A stretch of DNA of 64,000 bases, taken from the NCBI RefSeq assembly GCF_007747995.1, contig NZ_CP036276.1:5880001-5944000 (forward strand), in the 5' to 3' direction. The notes under the pieces are model-generated. The model made no database searches. It worked only from the letters and a program-made list of their open reading frames with translations, and had not been told where the DNA came from. The DNA comes from Symmachiella dynata. GTDB lineage: Bacteria > Planctomycetota > Planctomycetia > Planctomycetales > Planctomycetaceae. Within the stretch, counting starts at the first letter, position 1; each line of letters opens with the position of its first letter. Made by a program: the position numbers and the translations under genes. This document shows, in pieces, positions 35,180 to 44,213 of the stretch.

Positions 35180-36910
35180 CTAATTCAAGGGAGGCAGTCC
35201 GCCGCCATTCAGCGGCGATTGGAGGTTGCCTGCTTCACCAGCGGGCGTCTTGGGCTTAGCCAGTTCGTCCCGGTGCAGGCGGATCTTCTTGAAGTCCTCT
35301 TCGGAGATCACATAGTACCAATCAGCGAAGCGGCGGTTGAGTTCTTCCACCTCTTTACGCCCCTCCTGAGCCTTCTTCTCATAAGCGGCCAGGTCGGTCT
35401 TGTACTTCGCCATCGCCTGTTCGTATTCCGCTTGCGCTTTGGCGGCATCGGCGGCGGCTTGTTCGGCAGATTTCTCCGTCGGCTTGTCCGCCTCTTTTTC
35501 TTTCTCAGCGTCCGCGTCCGCATCGTCGGCCGGTGTGTCGTCCTCAGACTTCGCGTCCTCAGGTTTCTCATCCGTTGCGTCTGCATCGGCCGGTTGATCG
35601 TCGTCCGCAGGAGCCTCTGGTTTTTTGTCGTCTTCTTTTTCTGCCGGCGGTTTATCGTCCGTTTTTTCTTCGGCAGCAGGTTCCGCTGGTTTCTCCGGTT
35701 CAACCGGCTTGGGACCTAAAGCCGCTTCGTCGAAACGGGCAAAGGCGAACAAGAACCGCCCCTGCAGTTTCTCTTCTTCGACTTCCGGCTTGTCATCGTT
35801 CGCCTTGTCAGCGTCATCGCCCTCGGCCTTTTTCTCGCCGTCCGCCTTGGCCTGTTTGGCATCCTTTTCAAGACCCGCTTCGATCTCCAGATCCGAACCG
35901 GTGAAGATCTCGCCAAACCGCAGCACGTACTCCACACCCTTGTTGGTGGTGACGACCAGTTCGCCTTCGTTCGATTTTAAGCCTTGTTCGGTCGGAAAGA
36001 ATCCGCGGCTAATCAAGTCGTTGAACGCCTCCCGCGTGCGGGGTGCGGCATCTTTGCTCAACTTCAGGTCGTTGCTCAGCCCTTCAGGCTTGGGACGCAC
36101 GCCGATGAGTTTCAACTCATCCATGGCAGAGATCATCGCAGTGACCTTCGCCACATCCAGTTCCTGCGTTTCGGCGTCCAGGCCGGCCAGCGTCCAGGGA
36201 TCGCTCGCCTTCGCATGCGAAAGCTCGCTGGTTTCTCCCTCTTTCAACGTACCGCTATTTTCGTCGATCGAATAATCGTGAATCACCACCGACGTCAGTT
36301 CGTCGCGATTCATCTTCAACAAATCGGTTTCCACCCAATCGGAGAACTTCGTCGACAAGTCGACATCCATTTTGGCAATGTAAACGGCGTTGGAGCCCTC
36401 TTTGCGGACGTAGTAATACCCGTCGCGGCCTTCCACCTGTTTGCCGATGATGAAGTCGACCAGCTTGTTCCCGTCGGCGTCTTTGAGGATTAACCGGTCG
36501 CCGCGGCCTTTGAGTGTTGGTGCGTCATCATCCAGCGGATCGACGACACCCAGTGCTTCGTGGCTGTCAACCAATTGGCTTTGGAAACCGTCTCGCTTGA
36601 TGCCAATTAGCGACGCCGCCGTATTGGCCAACCGCTCAGCGGCATCGGCGGGATAGTCGTTGTGCGAGGGAATCGACCAGACACCATCTTTGTTTTCCAC
36701 AATGAATTGCTGCCGACGAGCCGTGTCTTCATTGAAGACCACCACCGACAGCGAAGCTGCCTTGGTGGAATCCTTAAAGTCGGGGTAAAACTCGCTGCCC
36801 AAGTTCATATCGGCCAAGGGGTCGTTGATTGTTGGCGCGGCAAATACCGCCACCAAGAGGGAAACGACGGCCACACCGACAAACGCTAATGTTCGTAGGG
36901 TTTCGTTCAT
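35180..36910 (-). CDS. DUF4340 protein with acidic low-complexity insert
   Basis: A 576-residue protein. An N-terminal TM helix (about 7-26) is followed by DUF4340-type segments (SVVVFNEDTARRQQFIVENK, GVWSIPSHNDYPADAAERL, DADGNKLVDFIIGK, YYYVRKEGSNAVYIAK) and a second repeat of the fold. Residues of roughly 355-525 hold an Asp/Glu/Lys/Pro/Ala-rich stretch, then a coiled coil, then RRFADWYYVISEEDFKKIRL at the end. DUF4340 proteins sit next to GldA/GldF/GldG-like ABC genes, as here, and are thought to be accessory envelope parts; function is unknown. ATG at 36910 follows GAGG. Confidence 0.88.
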   Translation of the reverse strand: MNETLRTLAFVGVAVVSLLVAVFAAPTINDPLADMNLGSEFYPDFKDSTKAASLSVVVFNEDTARRQQFIVENKDGVWSIPSHNDYPADAAERLANTAASLIGIKRDGFQSQLVDSHEALGVVDPLDDDAPTLKGRGDRLILKDADGNKLVDFIIGKQVEGRDGYYYVRKEGSNAVYIAKMDVDLSTKFSDWVETDLLKMNRDELTSVVIHDYSIDENSGTLKEGETSELSHAKASDPWTLAGLDAETQELDVAKVTAMISAMDELKLIGVRPKPEGLSNDLKLSKDAAPRTREAFNDLISRGFFPTEQGLKSNEGELVVTTNKGVEYVLRFGEIFTGSDLEIEAGLEKDAKQAKADGEKKAEGDDADKANDDKPEVEEEKLQGRFLFAFARFDEAALGPKPVEPEKPAEPAAEEKTDDKPPAEKEDDKKPEAPADDDQPADADATDEKPEDAKSEDDTPADDADADAEKEKEADKPTEKSAEQAAADAAKAQAEYEQAMAKYKTDLAAYEKKAQEGRKEVEELNRRFADWYYVISEEDFKKIRLHRDELAKPKTPAGEAGNLQSPLNGGGLPPLN

Positions 36911-37032
36911 GTTCCAGCCTCGCAATTCCTAGATCTCGCGACTTCTAAGCCGCGACGCAGATGTTGAAGTTGTATTCCGTCTGTTCCCGTGTCGTCTGGC
37001 AATAAACGCCGTCGACCGTTTACCAACCGATG

Positions 37033-39720
37033 TTATGCGTGTTTGCCGACGTCGCGCACCAGACGCTCCGGGACGATCGTGTTTCGTTCATTGGTGACGC
37101 GGATGCACAAAATGATAATTCCCAACACCAAAGCGGGAATCGGCGGCAAGAGAATCGCCCACATTTTAATGCGTCCCTCGATGGCCGAAATTTCACGTTC
37201 CGTTTCCCGTTTTTCCTGACGGACCTTCTTTTCCTTGGCATTTTCGATGTTGACCTTATCCACGTCCAAACGTTGTTGAAGTGAACGCTGTGTCATTTGA
37301 ATGCGAATTTGCTTGTCTTGCGCGTCGAGCGACGGATCGTTGCGAATTTTTTCGACCGCCTCGTTCAGCTTGGCGTTGGCCTCTTCGAGTTGCTTCTCCG
37401 CATCCTTGTTGGCCTCTTCCGTTTCTTGTTGCAGTTTTTCCACAAACGTTTGCGTCCGCGCTTCCACAGTCGTCAAAGTCCGGTGCTCAGCACGGCGCTT
37501 TCGCAAGGGGATATACTCTTTGTCCCCGGCCAATTCATCAACCGCATTCAGCACAAACGTCACGTTGTCCAAATTCAAATCGTACATCTGCCGATCACGA
37601 ATTTGGAAGAACATGTTGGAGATAATGTCCATGTCGGCGATGAAGACCACGTTCAGGCCTGCTCCCACGTCCGAGGTGATCCGTGCCGCCAGATAATAGT
37701 CCGTATTCGCGTCGATGATCCGTTTCGGATTCGGCAGCATCTGCGGGCCGAACAACGGGTGGTTGCTGATCAATTGGTCGAATGGCAACACACCGGTCGA
37801 CGATCGAGCGGAGCGGATGAGGGGAATGAACTTGGCTTGGCTGCCCTCGCGCGGCCGGATGGAACCGGGCCACAGCAACAGCGTTTCCTGCAGGCCCTTG
37901 CTGACTTCGCTTTCGTCACTGAAGGGCGCCATTTCTCCTTCGCCATTCCGTTCGGTCACAAACACCAAATCGGGTTGCACAACGCTGGCGAATTGCGGGT
38001 GCGGATTGACCAAATCAAACACCGACTGCCCCTTGTCCCAGGCAATGCCCAATTCGTTGAGCAGCAGGTTGATGTCTCCTTTGGGAGGCCCCGGTTGGCG
38101 TTGGCCGAACATGCCGCCACCGCCAGGACTTGGTTTGGGAAGCTGCGCCGCCAATTGCGGGTTGAACGCCGGCATCGGGTCGTCGAAGATCAACGTTGGT
38201 TTACCCGACTTCACGTAGTCGACAAAGTTTTTCATCTGCGGCACCGTCAACGACGACGGCAGCGGGGCGATGAGGACATCAAAATCCCCCGTGATCGGGC
38301 CATCGGGCGAGACATCCACCACGTCATATTGCTTTTTCAATTCGGTCACGATCCGCCATTCGGGATCGCTGGAGAAGCTTTGCATATTCATGCCGCCGGC
38401 GATTTTGGCGTCGGTCGTCAAAATGCCCACCTTGCGGCGTTTGGTCTCAGTCACGGTGCCAATCGACCGCGTCAATTCGTATTCAATCGGCGTCCCCACG
38501 TCGAACCAGGGAATCACCACTTCATCATCCACACCACCGGTGACGACCGCTCCTAAAAAGACCGAATCAGTCACGACCTTGCCCGCACGTTCGGTTTGTA
38601 CTTCACGGGCGCTGATGCCGAATGTCCGCGCTTCGTCTGCTTCGGGTGAAAACTGTTCGGTGTTGACAATCCGCACGTCGAGTTGATCGCCGGCCGCCTG
38701 ATCATACTGTCGCAACAACCCCAACAACGTGGTGCGGACCGGGACATATTCACGAGGAACTTCCGGGCTGATGAACGCCTGGATCAAAATCCGACGTTTC
38801 TCCGGCAGTTCCGACAGGACCTTTTTCGTCGTCGGTGAGATGCTGTAAAGCTTTTCGGAGGTCACATCTTCACGGACGTTCCAATTGGCAAAGACCACAT
38901 TGGCGCTGATCAAAATGACTGCCAAACAGATCGCCCGGGCGGCGAACTGCCAACCCATTTGCGTCCCTTTGGTGCCACCGGCCCAATGCCGTCGAGCGGC
39001 CATCACCAGGTTCAGATACAGCATAAAGATGCAGATCGAGACAAAATACAATAGGCCGCTCAGCGGGATCATGCCCAACCCAAAGTCGCGGAGTTGCTCC
39101 GACAAACCCATATTCTGAAACAGTCGGCTTGCCGAAAGGTGGCGGCCCAGAAAATCAGGCAGAATCGCACCGATGCGGTCGCTGAACACCGGAATCGCGC
39201 ACAGCACGGCCCCGATCACGAATGCCACTGGCGTGCTGCTGGTCAAAATCGAGGCGAACATGCCGGCCGACAATAAAGCGGCTCCTGCACACCAGTACCC
39301 CAAATAGTTGGCAAACAATTGTCCCACGTCGGGGTGTCCCAACATGAACAACACGACCACGTGCGACAAGGAAAATGCCAGTGCCACGCTGTAGACCGCC
39401 AGCACGGACAGATATTTACCCAGTACGATTTCCCCATCGGAGGCGGGCAGCGTAAACAGCAACTCATCGGTTCCGGTTTTGCGTTCATCCGCCCACGCAC
39501 TCATGGTGATCGCCGGCACGATGAACAGCAGCAACAACGGAAAATACTGGTTGAGTTGATCGAGGCTGGCGATGTTGTTGGCGAAGAATTGGTCGCTAAA
39601 CGCCAACACCGATCCCAAGGCCACGAACACCACGATGAACAAATAGCCGATCACTCCTGAGAAGTAGCTCAGGAAATTCCGCTTGAAGACAGCGAAGATG
39701 ACATGCTTCCTCAAACTCAT
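37033..39720 (-). CDS. ABC permease GldF-GldG-like fusion
   Basis: An 895-residue protein. Residues 1-290 are an ABC-2 type permease with about six TM helices (GldF-like: MSAWADERKTGTDELLFTLPAS, the ABC-2 motif). The part from about 300 to 730 is the GldG-like extracytoplasmic domain (KRRVGILTTDAKI, FDVLIAPLPSSLTVPQMKNFVDYVKSGKPTLIF). Then come a coiled coil (about 770-860) and a final TM helix. In Bacteroidetes GldF and GldG are separate proteins; here they are one chain. The transported substrate is unknown. The ATPase gene ends 160 bases upstream and the DUF4340 gene starts 122 bases downstream. Confidence 0.9.
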   Translation of the reverse strand: MSLRKHVIFAVFKRNFLSYFSGVIGYLFIVVFVALGSVLAFSDQFFANNIASLDQLNQYFPLLLLFIVPAITMSAWADERKTGTDELLFTLPASDGEIVLGKYLSVLAVYSVALAFSLSHVVVLFMLGHPDVGQLFANYLGYWCAGAALLSAGMFASILTSSTPVAFVIGAVLCAIPVFSDRIGAILPDFLGRHLSASRLFQNMGLSEQLRDFGLGMIPLSGLLYFVSICIFMLYLNLVMAARRHWAGGTKGTQMGWQFAARAICLAVILISANVVFANWNVREDVTSEKLYSISPTTKKVLSELPEKRRILIQAFISPEVPREYVPVRTTLLGLLRQYDQAAGDQLDVRIVNTEQFSPEADEARTFGISAREVQTERAGKVVTDSVFLGAVVTGGVDDEVVIPWFDVGTPIEYELTRSIGTVTETKRRKVGILTTDAKIAGGMNMQSFSSDPEWRIVTELKKQYDVVDVSPDGPITGDFDVLIAPLPSSLTVPQMKNFVDYVKSGKPTLIFDDPMPAFNPQLAAQLPKPSPGGGGMFGQRQPGPPKGDINLLLNELGIAWDKGQSVFDLVNPHPQFASVVQPDLVFVTERNGEGEMAPFSDESEVSKGLQETLLLWPGSIRPREGSQAKFIPLIRSARSSTGVLPFDQLISNHPLFGPQMLPNPKRIIDANTDYYLAARITSDVGAGLNVVFIADMDIISNMFFQIRDRQMYDLNLDNVTFVLNAVDELAGDKEYIPLRKRRAEHRTLTTVEARTQTFVEKLQQETEEANKDAEKQLEEANAKLNEAVEKIRNDPSLDAQDKQIRIQMTQRSLQQRLDVDKVNIENAKEKKVRQEKRETEREISAIEGRIKMWAILLPPIPALVLGIIILCIRVTNERNTIVPERLVRDVGKHA

Positions 39721-39879
39721 GAAACATTACCTCTGCCTGGATAGAGTCGATTTTTCGACAGTTTGATGCGTCGCCATTCCCGCGGCCGTTTTCGTCCGAA
39801 TTCTATGAGAACTGGTGCCGAGGGATGTCGTGGTTGGATGCTGGGGTGTGGGGTACCGACGGATGGTTACTGGTTTTCG

Positions 39880-40614
39880 TCAAGCCGCTGTGGTCGTCAA
39901 TTCGCGGAACTTGGCCTCCATGTCACCGCCGGCTGCCATCTCTGCCACGGTGCCGTCGAAGACAATGCGACCATTGAAGATGAACACCACGCGTCCCGCG
40001 ATTGCTTCGACTTCTTGCAAAATGTGCGTCGACAGCAAAATTGTTTTTGTCTCGCTTAAACGAGTGATCAAATCGCGGACCTGATGGATTTGATTGGGAT
40101 CCAGCCCGGCGGTCGGTTCGTCAAGAATCAGCACCTCTGGATCATGCAGCAGCGCCTGTGCCATGCCGACGCGCTGCCGATATCCTTTGGAGAGTTTACT
40201 AATTGCTTTGCCGTAAACGCCTCCCAGGGCACATTGTTCCACAACGTAATCCAGCCGGTCCTTCAATTGCTGCCGTTTCAGCCCGCGGGCTTCTCCCATG
40301 TATTTCAAAAAGCTTTGCGGCGTCATTTCCGCATACAGCGGACCGTTTTCCGGCAGATACCCGATCATCTTGGCCGCCGCCATGCGATCTTCAAGCACGT
40401 CGTGGCCGCCGATTTTTGCTGTGCCGTGTGTCGGCGCCAAAAAGCCGGTCAAGCACTTCATGGTGGTGGACTTCCCTGCCCCGTTGGGGCCGAGAAACGC
40501 CGCCACCTGACCGCGCGGTATCTGAAAGCTCACATCCGAAATCGCGGCGAACGGCCCATAAAACTTGCTCAGGCCGATTGCCTCAATCACTGCCGAATTC
40601 TCGGGTTTGTTCAT
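39880..40614 (-). CDS. ABC transporter ATP-binding protein (GldA-like)
   Basis: A 244-residue ATPase. Walker A GPNGAGKST (42-50), Q-loop GYLPENGPLY, signature LSKGYRQR, Walker B VLILDEPTAGLDPNQ and the switch His in LLSTHILQE are all present. It has the YLPENxPLY loop of the GldA/CcmA-like group that drives ABC-2 permeases. The permease-GldG fusion is next downstream, so this is its motor subunit. Three 16-base repeats lie about 100 bases upstream of the start. Confidence 0.95.
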   Translation of the reverse strand: MNKPENSAVIEAIGLSKFYGPFAAISDVSFQIPRGQVAAFLGPNGAGKSTTMKCLTGFLAPTHGTAKIGGHDVLEDRMAAAKMIGYLPENGPLYAEMTPQSFLKYMGEARGLKRQQLKDRLDYVVEQCALGGVYGKAISKLSKGYRQRVGMAQALLHDPEVLILDEPTAGLDPNQIHQVRDLITRLSETKTILLSTHILQEVEAIAGRVVFIFNGRIVFDGTVAEMAAGGDMEAKFRELTTTAA

Positions 40615-40719
40615 GATTTATCGTTGCAACGCTAAAGGTCATGGTAAAAGATGGTCTGATGATCAACAGCAGCGCGGCGGATCATTGGCGGATCACCCAG
40701 CAACGGCGTCCAACCCCTA

Positions 40720-40767
40720 GTACGCAAACGTGATCGTACGTAAACGTCATCGGACGCGAACGTCGTC
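40720..40767. repeat. Three tandem 16-base repeats upstream of the ABC operon
   Basis: GTACGCAAACGTGATC, GTACGTAAACGTCATC and GGACGCGAACGTCGTC follow each other without spacers, sharing GWACG and AAACGT cores. They lie 106-153 bases upstream of the ATPase start and could be regulator sites or a neutral satellite. Confidence 0.6.
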
Positions 40768-41056
40768 AATCGTCTTCGGCGAATCGCATGAGCACAACAC
40801 GCTACCTTCCGCACCCCAAAGCGGCTCGTTCGGTGGACCAAAAACTGTCCCAGAGACGCAAATACGAATTGCTCGTAGCACAATCTTTACCGATCCAATT
40901 CTCCCCTGTCCAGTCAACTGCCGGGAAAACCGCGACCGCTCGTGTCGGGAACCTAGGACCGCTCACCAGGTATAAGGCATTACGAATGGAATGCCGCGAG
41001 TGTTGGCAGCCGTTTTTGGTGAGATCTCAGATTTTGTTGCAATCCGTGCTCCAGTA

Positions 41057-41088
41057 CCGCCGCACGTACATAGCGATGCGTGCGGCGG
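41057..41088 (-). terminator. Hairpin after the SurA-N-type gene
   Basis: CCGCCGCACG and CGTGCGGCGG form a perfect ten-pair stem with a 12-base loop, 12 bases past the stop codon of the minus-strand gene. No clear T-run follows, so termination is likely but not certain. Confidence 0.6.
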
Positions 41089-41099
41089 ACCGCTCGCAT

Positions 41100-43838
41100 T
41101 CAGCCGTCGCTGCCGTTCTTCGCTGAGTTGTTCACCCACTCAACGTTAAACGATTTTTTCAAATCCTCGCTCCATTCGTAGAGCACAACTTGCTGGGCGT
41201 GGACTGCCAGTTCGTCATACGGTGTGGACATAAATGCCCGCAGTGCCGGATGCGTGAACTTGTTCTCTCTCATGAACTGACCGCCGTCGACGTCAGGATC
41301 CGCTAAATCACGCTGTTTGATCCGTACAACGTAGTACGCCGAGAGATCTCCGCTGGAAGCCACCCCGACATCGAAGACCCCGAGTTCATCAAAAACGGTC
41401 TTCATGAACGTCTCATCGGCGACAGTCACCCGCGTCTGATCGGCAATCGCAGCCGCGAATGAGACCTCCGAAATCGTCGGCGGAGGACGACGGGCCATCG
41501 GGCTGGGGTTAACATTTTCCGGTTGATACAGCCAAGCAAACGAGATCGTCTCGCCAACAGGTGTTCCTTCGGGAAGTGCCTTGGCCAGTTCTTTGTTTCC
41601 AACCGATTCGGCCAAGCTCTTGGCATGTGCTTCTGCCAATTCACGGGCTTTGGCCAGCTTCCAAGATTTCAACACCTCGTCCCGCACATCAGCCAACGAA
41701 GCTGGGACGTGGTCCGCACGGTCCTGGACCTTCCAGAACAAAAAGCGGTCACTGTTGATCGTCCCTTCGACGTCGTACGGGCCATACAAAAGTTGCGAAC
41801 TGAAAGCCAATTGAATCGTCGAGGTTCGCGGCTGACCGGGAAGAACCACGCCCCCTGCTTGGCGGCTGTCACCAATCGAGTCTTCAATCGATGCTTCGCC
41901 ATCCTCATTCCGGCCCATGTCAAAGAGTTCCTGCGCCGAGACCAGACCGGTCGAGGCATACGCAGCATTGAATTTCTTGCCCAGTTTTTTCAAACTTTCC
42001 GCAGCCTTCGGGGCTTCCGCCGCGGCATTTTTTTCCGTTTCAGCTTGAAGTTCCTCGCGCGTCTTCTGGTTTTCGAAATCGTCATCGTCGAACGATTCTT
42101 CGGGGTCCGTATTCGGCAAATGCAGGTCGACAAGATCCTCCATCTGCTCCACGATTTCTTTAGCCAGACGATCCAATTCCGCCCGCGTCCGCTCATTCTC
42201 CAACTCCGTACGGATCTCGTCTTTCAAACCTTGGTCTAGTTCCCGATACTTTACTTCCGGCTTCGTTTCCGGCTGTTCCGTCCCTTCCGGGGCGGGGTCA
42301 CCTTCGGCGGGATCCGCCTTCGCGGGTTCGTCGGCCGGTGCGGTCAATTTGGGTTCTGTTGTTTCAGCTGCCGGTTCTTGAGTCGGTTCAGCCTGCTTGG
42401 GTTCATCGTCCTTCGCTGCAGGTTGCTCCTCAGGAGTCGCCTCAGCAACGGGTTCGTCCGCAGCGGGCTCTTCAGCGGCAGGCTCTTCTGCAGCTGGTTC
42501 CTCATCGGATGCGTCTTGCGCGAATGCCGTCAATGCCACCAACGTACCGAGCGAGCTACCGGTTCCGCCGCTGGGGAGCAGTGACGATTGATCATCACTC
42601 TTCTCTTCGGCTGCCGGTTCCTCAGCGGCTGGTTCTTCAGCGGCCGGCTCTTCGGGTTTGGTTTCTTCGGGTTTGGCATCGTCAGCCGCTGGAGGAGTCT
42701 CTTCCTTGGCAGCAGGAGTCTCCGCATCGTCGGTCTTCAACGCAGGCCCTTCGGCTGGTTTCTCCGACTCTTCTGCCTTGGGTTCCTCTGTTTTAGGTTC
42801 TTCTGCCTTTGGTTCTTCCGTCTTGGATTCGTCCGTTTTGGGTTCTTCGGTTTTAGGTGCGTCGGTTGCTGGTTTGTCTGTTTTGGGGGCCTCCGGCGCG
42901 TCGAGTGTTGGCCCTTCTCCATCAAAGCTGAACGGACTGTCTCCGTCCAGCGTCGGTGTGGGATCGATGACGTACTGAATGTCCTTGTTCGCCTCGTAGT
43001 AGGCAACGATGTCCTCATCCGTCACTGACTTTGACTCTTCGATTTGCTTACGCACATCGGCGAATCGCAGGGTCAAGTACTGCAGTTCCACTTTGCGGGG
43101 CTGCTTAAACCCGGGGGAGAAATCTTCGCGGCTCGTGACAGCAAAATCGTCTTTGTAGGTGTCGAACCATTTTTGCAGATCGGCATCGGAAGGTTCGGGA
43201 ACCTCTTTCACAAAGTCCTCGACAATCACCGGCGAGATTTCCATCACCTGGGCAACTTGCAGTTTTTTGTAGATGTCCCAGTATTGCTCCGGCGCCAACG
43301 GTGCCCGCGGCGACAACAACTCGCGCGCGGTCCGGGACCGCAATTCGCCACGAAGGGCATTGAAAATATCGTTCTGGCTGACATGCATTTCGCTAACGAT
43401 GTCGCGAAAATCATTGGTGCTCAGTTTGCCATCGGTGAATTGGCGGATAAAGTCCTGCACCGTGCTGTCGGCCACCGTGATGCCGATTTCATCCGCTTTT
43501 TGTGTCAGCAAATACCCAAACAGCACGTCTTTTTGGATGTCATCGCCAGGACCGTGCCGGAAAAACATTTGTTGGATCTGGCGAAAATCGATTTCACACA
43601 CGGTCGCGGCCCGTTGAATGAACCGGTTGGCCAATTGCCGTTGCCGTACCAAGGCATCGATGTCGCTTTTATTCAAATCACCCGCCGATGTTTTGACAAC
43701 GACCTTGTCCTGCAAGCTCGGGCCTTGCATCGAACGCGACAACGAATCCGCGATGACAAATGCGAAAACCGCCAATAGCGTCAATGCCACCATCAGCGTT
43801 TTTTGGTACTTGCGAATTAAGGCAAACGGTGATTTCAT
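41100..43838 (-). CDS. SurA-N-type membrane-anchored protein with acidic repeats
   Basis: A 912-residue protein. A TM helix at about 16-32 anchors an extracytoplasmic body, as in PpiD. The next 200 residues match SurA/PpiD N-terminal chaperone domains (GDLNKSDIDALVRQRQLANR, LLTQKADEIGITVADSTV, MHVSQNDIFNALRGEL). Then comes about 240 residues of Glu/Pro/Ala/Lys repeats (EEPKAEEPKTEEPK, AAEEPAAEEPAAEE), and a C-terminal 400 residues without a clear parvulin active-site pattern. It may be a chaperone that has lost isomerase activity. The ATG at 43838 with AGGAAA upstream is preferred to a longer frame. Confidence 0.8.
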   Translation of the reverse strand: MKSPFALIRKYQKTLMVALTLLAVFAFVIADSLSRSMQGPSLQDKVVVKTSAGDLNKSDIDALVRQRQLANRFIQRAATVCEIDFRQIQQMFFRHGPGDDIQKDVLFGYLLTQKADEIGITVADSTVQDFIRQFTDGKLSTNDFRDIVSEMHVSQNDIFNALRGELRSRTARELLSPRAPLAPEQYWDIYKKLQVAQVMEISPVIVEDFVKEVPEPSDADLQKWFDTYKDDFAVTSREDFSPGFKQPRKVELQYLTLRFADVRKQIEESKSVTDEDIVAYYEANKDIQYVIDPTPTLDGDSPFSFDGEGPTLDAPEAPKTDKPATDAPKTEEPKTDESKTEEPKAEEPKTEEPKAEESEKPAEGPALKTDDAETPAAKEETPPAADDAKPEETKPEEPAAEEPAAEEPAAEEKSDDQSSLLPSGGTGSSLGTLVALTAFAQDASDEEPAAEEPAAEEPAADEPVAEATPEEQPAAKDDEPKQAEPTQEPAAETTEPKLTAPADEPAKADPAEGDPAPEGTEQPETKPEVKYRELDQGLKDEIRTELENERTRAELDRLAKEIVEQMEDLVDLHLPNTDPEESFDDDDFENQKTREELQAETEKNAAAEAPKAAESLKKLGKKFNAAYASTGLVSAQELFDMGRNEDGEASIEDSIGDSRQAGGVVLPGQPRTSTIQLAFSSQLLYGPYDVEGTINSDRFLFWKVQDRADHVPASLADVRDEVLKSWKLAKARELAEAHAKSLAESVGNKELAKALPEGTPVGETISFAWLYQPENVNPSPMARRPPPTISEVSFAAAIADQTRVTVADETFMKTVFDELGVFDVGVASSGDLSAYYVVRIKQRDLADPDVDGGQFMRENKFTHPALRAFMSTPYDELAVHAQQVVLYEWSEDLKKSFNVEWVNNSAKNGSDG

Positions 43839-44213
43839 GCTAATTTCCTGATGAGTCGAATTCGCGCTGGTAAACGTTCGAAACACGCGTCGCAGGACTG
43901 GCGACCCGTTGCGGGGAACGATTGTTTTCGCCGATGTGCGCGACTGATTTCGTAGATTTCTTGTTCGGTATTTTTGCTGCCTGATTTTTCAGGCGACCTT
44001 GACAGCGTGTGGAAGATTTGTTTATGGATGGCCGGTCAACCCGAGGGCAAGCCAGCCATTGCCCAATGTCATCTTCCGAACGACGCTCGTTTTTCATCAT
44101 CCTCGATCCGCCAAAACTTTTTGGCCGACCTTGGGAGCGAAACAGCCGCGCATTTTAGCTGCGAACAACTATAAGGCAAGTCCAACACTGGATTTGGGGA
44201 AGGAATCACGGCG
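43839..44213. other. Divergent promoter region of topA
   Basis: About 375 bases between the SurA-N-type gene and topA. AAGGAA before the topA GTG is the only signal I can point to; no repeat or gene is seen. Confidence 0.45.

Larger units (their letters stand above)
40615..41099. other. Intergenic region upstream of the ABC operon
   Basis: About 485 bases. It holds the three direct repeats (40720-40767) and a hairpin next to the end of the following gene (41057-41088), both listed separately. No coding frame is supported. Confidence 0.5.
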
